From contig CAKKNE010000006.1 in the NCBI GenBank assembly GCA_918797485.1, positions 1,984,001 to 2,048,000 of the forward strand: DNA of 64,000 nt, in the 5' to 3' direction. A model generated the notes under the pieces. That model saw nothing but the letters and a program-made list of their open reading frames with translations. It had not been told where the DNA came from and ran no database searches. Below are positions 1 through 7,687 of the stretch, piece by piece. The position numbers and the translations under genes were made by a program. Each line of letters begins with the position of its first letter. Positions within the stretch are counted from its first letter, which is position 1. This stretch comes from Pelagomonas calceolata (taxonomy: Eukaryota; Sar; Pelagophyceae; Pelagomonadales; Pelagomonadaceae).

Positions 1-261
1 TTGCGCTGGGCGGCAGAAAGGACGGACGACATGCCCGAGAATCGCCCCGTCGGGATTTCATTAACGTCCGGTCCGTCGTCGAACTGGCGGGTGTTCATCG
101 CGCGCACGCATCTCGGCTGCTATCCCTCCGCGGCCCAAGCGTGGGCCGCGTACCCGAAGGCTACTGCCGACGACGACTCCGAGTCCGACAACAACTCGAT
201 CACGCTCGACCAGATGCGCGAGAACGCGATGCTGCCGCCGGCGAAGCGGCATCGCTCGTGA
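1..261 (+). CDS. 3' end of an unidentified gene (5' part outside window)
   Basis: The frame is open from the first base and ends at a stop at 259-261, giving the last 86 residues of a protein whose start lies upstream. The segment NWRVFIARTHLGCYPSAAQA, followed by WAAY, faintly recalls the AP2/ERF DNA-binding pattern (W-x-A-x-I ... LG-x-F/Y-x-T/S-x-x-x-A-x-x-A-Y). The match is short and I do not claim it. The tail is acidic (a DDDSESDNN stretch) and ends in a basic PPAKRHRS that could be a nuclear localisation signal. The next gene follows 191 bp downstream on the same strand. A spliced upstream exon or an unrelated protein is equally possible. Confidence 0.45.
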   Translation: MRWAAERTDDMPENRPVGISLTSGPSSNWRVFIARTHLGCYPSAAQAWAAYPKATADDDSESDNNSITLDQMRENAMLPPAKRHRS

Positions 262-452
262 TAAGTGTGCTATTTGTTAGCTTGCCTCCCAGAGACGAGA
301 GAGAGAGTAGCTTGTGCCTCCTTGGCGGAGACTTGACTACAACTGTAGCCATAGCGGCTACGCATCCGTACGCGGGGCATTGCGACTTATCTGCTCCGCA
401 GCCAACAACCCAAGCTTGACCCTTTGCAGAGAGAGGACGCCACAGCTGCAAC

Positions 453-1304
453 ATGCGTCTCCTTGCAGTGCTGAGCACGGCGGCGGCGCTGGTGGCGCCG
501 CCGGCCCGCGTGGCGCGGGGCCGGACCTGCGCGCTCGCGGCCGAGCGGGGCCACGAGCGGCGGCGGCGGCCCGAACTGAGGGCGGCCGCGGCGGCCGCGT
601 CGCTCGCGGCGCTGCTGCCGGCGGCGGCGCACGCGGCGGATTTATCGACCATGGCGGCGCCGCTCGACTCGACGTTCCTGCAGTCGACGTCGCTCGTCTT
701 CCTGTCGGAGATCGGCGACAAGACCTTCTTCATCGCGTCGATCTTGGCGGCGAAGGCGAGCCGGCTCGTCACGTTCGTCGGCAGCTTCGGGGCGCTCGTC
801 GTCATGACGGTCATTTCGGTACTGATCGGCCAGGTCTTCCACCAGGTGCCGGACTCGTTCACGGGCGGCCTGCCCATCGACGACTACGTCGCGATCGCCT
901 CCTTCGTCTACTTTGGCGCCAAGTCCATCAGCGACGCGCTGGGCAACGAGGACGCGGGCGCAGGCATGGCCGAGGAGTTGGACGAGGCGGAGCAGGTCCT
1001 CGCCGAGGGTGACGTGCTCGAGAAGACGCGCGGGAAGGCCCTGAGGCTCGCGGGCGAGGCCTTCGCGCTGACGGTGGCGGCGGAGGTCGGCGACCGGTCG
1101 CAGCTCGCGACGATCGCCCTGTCGGCGGCGCAGAACCCCTACCTGGTGTGCGCGGGCGCGTGCTTCGGCCACGGCCTCGCGACGGGCATCGCCGTCGTCG
1201 GGGGCGCGTTCATCTCCAAGTACACGAACGAAAGGACCGTGGGCCTGGTGGGCGGCGTCCTCTTCCTGGTGTTCGCGGCGACGACGGCGCTCGGGACCTT
1301 CTAA
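453..1304 (+). CDS. GDT1: GDT1/UPF0016-family cation transporter, probably organelle-targeted
   Basis: 283-residue protein of the UPF0016 family (yeast Gdt1, human TMEM165, plant PAM71), whose members move Mn2+/Ca2+, often in exchange for protons, across Golgi or chloroplast membranes. The two family-defining acidic motifs are present: SEIGDKT (residues 85-91) and AEVGDRS (210-216), each opening a half of about three hydrophobic helices. The acidic linker between the halves (about 164-192) is typical. Residues 1-62 are Ala/Arg-rich with hydrophobic stretches and an AHAAD-like cleavage site, which suggests a plastid leader with a possible thylakoid signal. A PAM71-like role in Mn2+ delivery to photosystem II is therefore likely, but Golgi placement is not excluded. 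The start is the first ATG of the frame. The stop lies 23 bp from the stop of the convergent Cdc48 gene. Confidence 0.9.
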   Translation: MRLLAVLSTAAALVAPPARVARGRTCALAAERGHERRRRPELRAAAAAASLAALLPAAAHAADLSTMAAPLDSTFLQSTSLVFLSEIGDKTFFIASILAAKASRLVTFVGSFGALVVMTVISVLIGQVFHQVPDSFTGGLPIDDYVAIASFVYFGAKSISDALGNEDAGAGMAEELDEAEQVLAEGDVLEKTRGKALRLAGEAFALTVAAEVGDRSQLATIALSAAQNPYLVCAGACFGHGLATGIAVVGGAFISKYTNERTVGLVGGVLFLVFAATTALGTF

Positions 1305-1327
1305 TATTTAGTATTATCCGGAAGCAC

Positions 1328-3754
1328 TTACTCGAACATGGCCTCGTCGCCGTCGTCGTCGAACGAGAACGCCTTGGCCGGCTCGCCGTCGACGGCGTCG
1401 GCCGATACCTTTTGCTTGGCCGCGTAGGCGTCGTACTTGGCGAGGTCCGCGTCCGTGACGGAGCGCCGCGCCGTGGCCATGGCCTCCTCGAAGTGTTTGG
1501 TGGAGACGGCCGTCGGGCCCTCTACTCCTTCCGCCGCCGCGTGCACGGCGTCCCGGATCGCGCAGCGCGCGGCCCGCTTCGCGACCTCGGCGCAGTCCGC
1601 GCCCGAGAAGCCCGGCGTGCACCTTGCTAACAAATCAAGGTCCACCTCATCAGAAACGGGCGAGTTCCGGAGCGCCGCGCGGAAGACCGCCGCGCGCGAC
1701 GCCTCGTCGGGCAGCGGGATATACACTAAAGTATCTAAGCGTCCCGGCCGCGTGATCGCCGCGTCCAAAACCTCCGGTCTATTGGTCGCGCCGATGACGA
1801 AGACGTCCTTCCGCGCGCCGACGCCGTCGATCTCCGTCAGGATCTGGTTGATGACGCGGTCGCCGGCCTCGGACGCGCCGCCCTGGCCCGAGCCGCGCTG
1901 CTTCGCGATGGCGTCGATCTCGTCGAAGAAGAGGATGCAGGGCGCCGACGCGCGCGCCTTCTCGAAGAGCGCGCGGACGTTCGCCTCGCTCTCGCCGAAC
2001 CACATCGTGAGGAGCTCGGGGCCCTTGATGCTCACGAAGTTCGCGCCGCACTCGTGGGCCACCGCCTGGGCCAGGAGCGTCTTGCCGCAGCCCGGCGGGC
2101 CGTAAAACAAAACGCCCTTGGACGGGGGCAGCCCCACGGCCTTGAACTTCGCCGCGTGCTCGACGGGGTACTGCACCGTCTCGTGGAGCTCCCGCTTCAC
2201 GTCTTCGAGCCCGCCGACGTCGGCCCACGACGCCTTCGGGATCGAGGCGGCCGTCTCCCGTAACGCCGACGGGTTCACCCTGTCTAAAGCTTTCGTGAAG
2301 TGCTCCATTTTGACCTTTCTGGACGCACCTTCGTCCGCGTAGCCGCAGAGGAGTTGCGTCCGCGCGTCCGACCCCGCCGGGAAGTGCTCGCGCACCGTCT
2401 CGTAGGCAGCCTCGAGGCATAACTGCGCGACGTCCGCACCGACGAAGCCGTGCGTGTCCCGCGCTAGCCTCTCCAGGTCCACGTCGTCATCCAAGGCCAC
2501 GTCCCGCGTGCGCACCCTCAGAATATCCAACCTCGCGTCGGCGTCGGGCGCCCCGACGTCGACCTCCTTGTCCAACCTCCCATATCTCCGCAACATGGGA
2601 TTCACCGAGTTCGGCCGATTCGTCGCCGCCATGACGATCACCGCCGCGTTCGCGTGGTCCCGTTCGAGTTCGTCCAGAAGGTCGCACAGCGTCCGCACCA
2701 CGCGCTTCTCCTCGGCGCCGCCGCCGCCGCCCTTGTCCCGCCGCGGCGCGATCGCGTCGACCTCGTCGAGAAAGACGATCGCCGGCGCGTGCGCCCTCGC
2801 TTGATCGAAGGCCTTCCGCAGGTTCGCCTCGGCCTCGCCGGGCTGCTTGCTCAGGATCTCCGCGCCGTTGATCAAAAAGAAAAACGCCCCGGTCTCTCGC
2901 GCCACGGCTCTCGCCAAACTAGTCTTGCCGCAGCCCGGCGCGCCGTGCAGCAAAACCCCCCTCGGCGGCGCGACGCCGACCGCCTCGAAGAACTCCGGGC
3001 GCTTCAGCGGCGCCTCCACCAACTCCCGGACCGTCGCCACGGCCTTGTCGATACCCCCAAGATCGTCGTAGCCAATCTCGTCGACTTCCTGACTCCGTAG
3101 TAACCGCTCCTCCTCTATAATAATCTCGCACCCGCCCTCGGGCACGACGCCGCCCTTATCGTCCGACGCCGTCAGGGCCGTGTCCACGTCAATCACCTTG
3201 AATTCGACGCCGTTCGCCTCGATCCGGTCGCCCGCTCTTAATGGAACGTTGCCTCGCTCCAATCGCGGCGCGAGGCACTTTTCGACCAATTCCTGGTCGG
3301 AGACGTCGCTTTTGAACCCCGCGGCCGCCAGCGAGTCGAGGAAGGCCGCGACATACACGTGCGTCGCCGCCGCGACGCCTTCGGAGGGAGGCGTCACCGT
3401 GACGACTCCTCCCACTCTTACCGCGGCGTTCTGCCGCGCTAATCTACCTAACGCACAAGCGTCTCCATCCTCCTCGCGCTGCTTCACGACACACAGCGTG
3501 TGCGCGCCCTTGGCGCCGCTCACCTCCACCACATCTCCTTCAAAAACGCCGCACGCGTCCATCTGGCCCTCGGGCAGCTCGATGCCGCTCGCGTCGAAGT
3601 CCGCGGCGTCCTCGACGGCCGCGTCGACCTCCAATCTTATCGAGGCCGGCTCGTCCTCCTCGACGGTCTTCTTCGCGCCTCCCCTACTCGCGAGCCAGCG
3701 CGTCGGCGGCCGCGCCGCCGCGGCGGCGGCGACAACCAGCCAGAGTCCGCGCAT
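1328..3754 (-). CDS. CDC48: Cdc48/p97-like AAA ATPase with a presequence (candidate SELMA sCdc48)
   Basis: 808-residue tandem AAA+ ATPase of the Cdc48/p97/VCP family, a hexameric unfoldase of ubiquitinated or translocating proteins. After a Cdc48-type N region (about 40-215), D1 has Walker A GAPGCGKT (271-278) and Walker B IVFLDE (326-331). D2 has Walker A GPPGCGKT (552-559) and Walker B ILFFDE (607-612). Unlike cytosolic Cdc48, it begins MRGLWLVVAAAAAARPPTRW: a hydrophobic signal-like core, then a basic, hydroxylated, acid-poor stretch. It ends in an acidic tail instead of the usual Cdc48 C-terminal tail. In algae with red secondary plastids, a second Cdc48 with a bipartite leader serves the SELMA protein-import machinery in the periplastidial space, and this is the preferred reading. 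D1 is less orthodox (RRYGRLDKEV where Cdc48 usually has RRFGRFDREV). Without the leader it could be an ER or mitochondrial AAA protein. Confidence 0.9.
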   Translation of the reverse strand: MRGLWLVVAAAAAARPPTRWLASRGGAKKTVEEDEPASIRLEVDAAVEDAADFDASGIELPEGQMDACGVFEGDVVEVSGAKGAHTLCVVKQREEDGDACALGRLARQNAAVRVGGVVTVTPPSEGVAAATHVYVAAFLDSLAAAGFKSDVSDQELVEKCLAPRLERGNVPLRAGDRIEANGVEFKVIDVDTALTASDDKGGVVPEGGCEIIIEEERLLRSQEVDEIGYDDLGGIDKAVATVRELVEAPLKRPEFFEAVGVAPPRGVLLHGAPGCGKTSLARAVARETGAFFFLINGAEILSKQPGEAEANLRKAFDQARAHAPAIVFLDEVDAIAPRRDKGGGGGAEEKRVVRTLCDLLDELERDHANAAVIVMAATNRPNSVNPMLRRYGRLDKEVDVGAPDADARLDILRVRTRDVALDDDVDLERLARDTHGFVGADVAQLCLEAAYETVREHFPAGSDARTQLLCGYADEGASRKVKMEHFTKALDRVNPSALRETAASIPKASWADVGGLEDVKRELHETVQYPVEHAAKFKAVGLPPSKGVLFYGPPGCGKTLLAQAVAHECGANFVSIKGPELLTMWFGESEANVRALFEKARASAPCILFFDEIDAIAKQRGSGQGGASEAGDRVINQILTEIDGVGARKDVFVIGATNRPEVLDAAITRPGRLDTLVYIPLPDEASRAAVFRAALRNSPVSDEVDLDLLARCTPGFSGADCAEVAKRAARCAIRDAVHAAAEGVEGPTAVSTKHFEEAMATARRSVTDADLAKYDAYAAKQKVSADAVDGEPAKAFSFDDDGDEAMFE

Positions 3755-3970
3755 GGTGTTGGATCTACCTGTTTTTGTACGGCGTCGGCGCTCTGCCGCG
3801 TAGGCTCCGCGTGGCGATATCGCCTTGCTGCTACGTCGTGTCAGCAGATACGCGAGCAGAGCGACTCGTATCAGCCTTCGCAGGCAGCGAAACTGGGCCT
3901 CGCTTCACTCTGGGCATGCAGCGAGACCTAGCTCAAGCCGCTCCTCCGCACTTCAATGGCGTCACGCAGG

Positions 3971-3991
3971 CTAGCGGCCGTAAGACACTAG
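3971..3991 (+). promoter_or_regulatory. Recurrent intergenic element, copy A
   Basis: Reads CTAGCGG-CC-GTAAGACACTAG. It shares the two constant arms CTAGCG and GTAAGACACTAG with copies at 25242, 38820, 32226 and 16739 (the last two on the other strand). It lies 217 bp upstream of the Cdc48-like start codon. A regulatory role is inferred from recurrence and position only. Confidence 0.5.
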
Positions 3992-4090
3992 GAAAACTGG
4001 CACCGCACAGGGCTCCGCCCACTAGTCCTAGCACCGTAACATGATGAGTACCGATGGCTATCATGGCGACGGGGCTAACTCGCGGGCTTT

Positions 4091-4120
4091 GGGTGTCTTC
4101 AGGGTGTCTTCAGGATGTCT
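4091..4120. repeat. Short tandem repeat, 11-bp unit
   Basis: The unit GGGTGTCTTCA occurs twice in a row, followed by a partial third copy with one change. Its position downstream of the STT3 stop codon places it in a probable 3' UTR. No function is apparent. Confidence 0.7.
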
Positions 4121-4122
4121 CC

Positions 4123-4144
4123 CCACGGGCGCGCGGGCCCGTGG
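4123..4144. repeat. GC-rich inverted repeat, possible hairpin
   Basis: CCACGGGC and its reverse complement GCCCGTGG are separated by six bases, giving a perfect 8-bp stem. It lies about 100 bp downstream of the STT3 stop codon on that gene's strand. It could be an RNA 3'-end structure or chance in GC-rich DNA. Confidence 0.45.
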
Positions 4145-4241
4145 ACGAGTCCCAGCACCGCAACAGATCGTGACTCGGACACCTAGACTCGGGCTCGTTA
4201 GACGCGCGGGGGATGTGCGGGGGATGCGCTCATAACAAGGC

Positions 4242-7133
4242 CTAGGGCGCCATCTCGCGCGGCGCCATGCCGAGGGAGTCCGTCGCGTCGGGGTCCGCGC
4301 CCTCGCGGACGAGGAGCGCGACCATGTCGGGCCGGTCGTACTCGTAGGCCCACCAGAGCGGCCCGCGGCCGTCCTCGGCCCGCAGGTGGATCAGCCCGGG
4401 CGCACGTTTCAACCATGCCTCCAACTCAGAGACCTCGCCCGAGCTCACGATCTGCCACATGAGCGTCGTATCTTCTGAGTTCGACCAGCGCGCCCACTCC
4501 TCCTTCTGGGCCTCGACGGACGCCCGCGCGCGCTCCTCGTTCTCCTTCTGCGACGCGGCGTAGGCCTCCTCGTCGACGGCCGGCACGTCGTCGTCCTCCT
4601 CGTAGTCGTCCTCGTCGACGTCGGCGACCTCGAAGTACTTCGGGGCCTCGTAGCGGCCCGCCGACGACGCGGCCCGGCCCTCCATGCGCGCCATGTACTG
4701 CGCGACGTACGCGTCGGCGTCGCCCCCGCGCTGCTTGTTGAAGTCCTCGAGCTGCGCGAAGTCGATGCGCCTCGAGATCAGCTCGCGCAGGGCCGGCGGG
4801 TACTGGCCGACGCAGTACCAGGACCCCGGCGCGTCGCAGATGCGGTTCGCCGGGTCGCGCGTCCACTGCTTCGAGGTCTTGGACACCTTGAGGACCTTGA
4901 AGATGCGCACCTTGTTGAAGCGCGACGTGTAGGCCTCGCGGAACAGGGTCGGGTCGGCGGCGACGCCGGGGCGCTGCTGGTGCGAGTGGAGCTTGTATAG
5001 TAAAGATTCGGCCATCATGGGCGTGGGCGTGCCCTGCCTATCGGTAAAGCCGAAGGATCTACAGGTAGGGTCGTCGGGGCAGATGTCTCTGTACACAGAA
5101 TTGCCAATCCGAGCCATATGTGGTGACTTAGCTAGGTCATCCCCACCACCACCGGTCCAGACCAAGACGTAGTCCGCGAGGTGCCGCACGATCTTGTGGG
5201 CCTGTTTTTCGGGAGAGGTCAGACACCGCCCGATCGTCGCGATGTGCTCGTGGTTCCACGTGTTGCCGTCCGCTAAGGTCGTCCTGTTAGCTAAACCGGC
5301 GATCTGATACCCATAATCCCACCAGGCCAATACCCTAGCGTCCTCGGGCGTGTTGTCCCGCAGCCACCAGTAGGCCTCCCTGTAATCATCGACGATGACC
5401 GGCTGGCCGTTCCGTAAATGGGCGCGGAACATGATGGAGGGCTGGCTCATGCCCTCGGACAGGGACCAGGCGTAGTCGCTGAACTGCTTGTAGTAGTGGA
5501 TCGACGCCGCTATTAAAGCAGCAGCTAACACCGTCCGTACGACCTTGAGCCCCGGCGCCTGCAGCGCGGTCGCGAGCGGGCTCAGAGCCTGGGCCGCGGC
5601 CTCGTAGAGGCCCTGGACGAGCTCCTCGCCGCCCTCGATCATCGAAGCGACGATGGAGCCCGCGTTGATGGACGTCGCCTTGCGCTCTCTACCTCTTCGC
5701 GCGGCGGCCGCGGCCGCGGCGCTCCGTCCCGAGATTTTTCTAGGCGGCGACTTGTCCTTCTCCACCCTGGTGGGCTTCTTCTTCGTCTTCTCCTTCTCTT
5801 GATCCTCGTCGGCGGGCCCCAGCAGCGCTTCGAGTAATGAGGGAGCGGTCGCGTCGACGGCGGCGCCGAGCGCGACGCCGGCGAGAGCCGAGGCCACGGG
5901 GCCCAGGAAGATGATCAGGCGCACCATCTTCGAGGAGAAGAAGTAGGCCACGAGCGCATAGACCGCGATGAAGCACCGCGCTTCCAATCTAAACCCTCCG
6001 CTAAAGAGGACGAAGAGCCCGACCGGGGCGGCGTAGCACGTCGTATGTAAATAGTGCCAGTAGGCGTTCGCCGACGCGGGCTGGTGCTCCGCTACTGAAT
6101 CAACGAGAGGATTGCCCGTTCTAGTGTGCTTCACAAACAAACCTCGGACCCTCGATGATATAGGGCCAAAGTAGCCGACGCTAAAGAGTAGCACTAAAAC
6201 CAGCAGCCCGGCGCCCGCCGCCGTCGCGTAGACCTTCAATCTCCTATTCCAGGCCTCGGCCTTGGACAGGGGTCTCGCTTTTTCTACTGCCTTCTCCCCG
6301 AGCATCAAAACCTGCAAACCGCCGAACGTCAATAACGGCGCGATCTGCTCCAAGCTTCTTAGGGGCCCCATGCCGACGACGGGCACGCGCGTCGCGCCCA
6401 GCGTGCCCACGACGAAGAAGAGGGAGAAGGCCCGGTGGAGCTTGTCGCCGTACCGTCCCAATAATACTAGTACGAACGCGTGTAACGCGACCAGGTTGCC
6501 GACGAAGACGAACCCGCCCCAGGCCGCCGCCATGTTCACGTAGGCCAAACCCGCGGCCGCTCCCAGCGGCCAGGAGTCGTCGTTTCTCAAGGATCGACAC
6601 CACAACAAAAAGACGAGGCACATGGCCGTCACCGCCACGGACTCGTTGTCGTAGCCGCCGCCCACACTTCGCATCAAATGGGCCGGGACGACGGCCATGA
6701 TCAATGTCGAGGCCACGGCGGCGTTCGCCGACTTGGAGCACTCGAACGTGAGCAAGCCCAGTAACAGCGTCGCTAGAACCCCGAACCAGACCGGCACGTA
6801 CACACACACGTCGTTCAGCGACATGTCGCTCCCGACCAACCCGAGCATCCTCCAGATGAGCACGGACGTGATCTGCATGCCCGGGTAGATCGTCGTCCCT
6901 ACCGGTCGTCCGAGAGGATACCAGCTCATGTGGTCGAACCACGTGAAGAACTTGCCCCAGCCGTTCGCCGCGAGGTACTCCGTCGCCCGATAATTGAACC
7001 ACGGGTCGAACTCGTGGATGACGGGGCCGTACGTCCGGACGGCGTGCATGCGGATCTCGTACGCGTTGTGGCACGCGAGGGCCAGGAGGAGCGCCCTCAG
7101 CACATGGCCCGCGGCGCCGGCGGACTGCGCCAT
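4242..7133 (-). CDS. STT3: Oligosaccharyltransferase catalytic subunit STT3 with ankyrin-like C-terminal tail
   Basis: 963-residue homologue of STT3, the ER-membrane enzyme that transfers lipid-linked oligosaccharide to Asn-X-Ser/Thr. Visible hallmarks are the first luminal acidic motif EFDPWFNYRA (about 41-50, metal-binding Asp43), RSVGGGYDNESVA (about 155-167), many membrane helices to about residue 560, and the sequon-reading WWDYGYQI (from about 603) followed by ADGNTWNHEHIA. It is longer than yeast or human STT3 (about 700-720 residues) for two reasons. One is a basic, Ala-rich insertion around 440-500. The other is an acidic C-terminal extension ending in an ankyrin-like segment from about 895 (DGRGPLWWAYEYDRPDMVAL then LVREGADPDATDSLGMAP). 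The STT3 C-terminal domain is luminal, so ankyrin repeats there are unexpected. The ATG at 7131-7133 is the first Met and precedes the first helix directly. Confidence 0.95.
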   Translation of the reverse strand: MAQSAGAAGHVLRALLLALACHNAYEIRMHAVRTYGPVIHEFDPWFNYRATEYLAANGWGKFFTWFDHMSWYPLGRPVGTTIYPGMQITSVLIWRMLGLVGSDMSLNDVCVYVPVWFGVLATLLLGLLTFECSKSANAAVASTLIMAVVPAHLMRSVGGGYDNESVAVTAMCLVFLLWCRSLRNDDSWPLGAAAGLAYVNMAAAWGGFVFVGNLVALHAFVLVLLGRYGDKLHRAFSLFFVVGTLGATRVPVVGMGPLRSLEQIAPLLTFGGLQVLMLGEKAVEKARPLSKAEAWNRRLKVYATAAGAGLLVLVLLFSVGYFGPISSRVRGLFVKHTRTGNPLVDSVAEHQPASANAYWHYLHTTCYAAPVGLFVLFSGGFRLEARCFIAVYALVAYFFSSKMVRLIIFLGPVASALAGVALGAAVDATAPSLLEALLGPADEDQEKEKTKKKPTRVEKDKSPPRKISGRSAAAAAAARRGRERKATSINAGSIVASMIEGGEELVQGLYEAAAQALSPLATALQAPGLKVVRTVLAAALIAASIHYYKQFSDYAWSLSEGMSQPSIMFRAHLRNGQPVIVDDYREAYWWLRDNTPEDARVLAWWDYGYQIAGLANRTTLADGNTWNHEHIATIGRCLTSPEKQAHKIVRHLADYVLVWTGGGGDDLAKSPHMARIGNSVYRDICPDDPTCRSFGFTDRQGTPTPMMAESLLYKLHSHQQRPGVAADPTLFREAYTSRFNKVRIFKVLKVSKTSKQWTRDPANRICDAPGSWYCVGQYPPALRELISRRIDFAQLEDFNKQRGGDADAYVAQYMARMEGRAASSAGRYEAPKYFEVADVDEDDYEEDDDVPAVDEEAYAASQKENEERARASVEAQKEEWARWSNSEDTTLMWQIVSSGEVSELEAWLKRAPGLIHLRAEDGRGPLWWAYEYDRPDMVALLVREGADPDATDSLGMAPREMAP

Positions 7134-7687
7134 GGGTGGTGCTGCGGTCGCGCGGGATGCGCGTGCAGCTGCTGGGATGTTACAGCCTTACAGCGACGGG
7201 CTAGCGCGAGATCGCTGTGCAACCGCGGCTGCTGAGATTTTGCTGCCAGTTATCGCGCTGCCTGCTGCGTATTTTGCAGCGGCGCGCGGTAGCTAGCTGC
7301 GCTAAAAAGGCTGTCGGCCGTCTTCTCTACGAGCTTGTACAGCACAGGTACTTTTTACCGGTACTAGACAAGCAGGAGTCCTCCTTGTGGAAACAAACTT
7401 CAATGCGGGTTTCAGTACAAGAAACAGGGTGAAGAGGATTCCTTCTCGGGGGCGAATCGGATATGGCCCTCGACGATGCGGCGAGAGGCGTAAGCCCCAG
7501 CACAAATTATCGGGTGAGCTGTCGCTGGTAAAAAGTTATTGATAGCAGCAGGAATCACAGATCAGAGTTCTTATTACAGCTCCGCGCCGCTGACGCTTCG
7601 CAGGAGCTGTTTACGTGAGCAAAAAGTGCGTTGACGGCACCTTGCATTTGCTGCATTTGCTCGACGTAGCACTGCAAACGAATAACC
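7134..7687. other. Divergent promoter region between STT3 and methionine synthase
   Basis: No gene seen in this 554-bp head-to-head interval. It is visibly less GC-rich than the flanking coding DNA. A degenerate relative of the recurrent element lies at 7183-7204: the reverse strand reads CTAGC...CTGTAAGGC but the second CTAG arm is lost. This is 50 bp upstream of the STT3 start. Confidence 0.6.

Larger units (their letters stand above)
3755..4241. other. Intergenic region upstream of the Cdc48-like gene
   Basis: No convincing gene. This 487-bp stretch lies between the Cdc48-like start codon and the STT3 stop codon, so it should hold the Cdc48-like promoter and the STT3 3' UTR. It contains one copy of the recurrent CTAGCG...GTAAGACACTAG element (3971-3991), a short 11-bp tandem repeat (4091-4120) and a GC-rich inverted repeat (4123-4144). 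Confidence 0.7.

Noticed and set aside
200-877. Long reverse-strand open frame across the GDT1 gene start
   Set aside because: It is antisense to a clear transporter family member and has no recognisable motif; such frames are common in DNA this GC-rich.
4123-4144. Hairpin as a bacterial-type terminator
   Set aside because: The window is eukaryotic and no T-run follows the stem.
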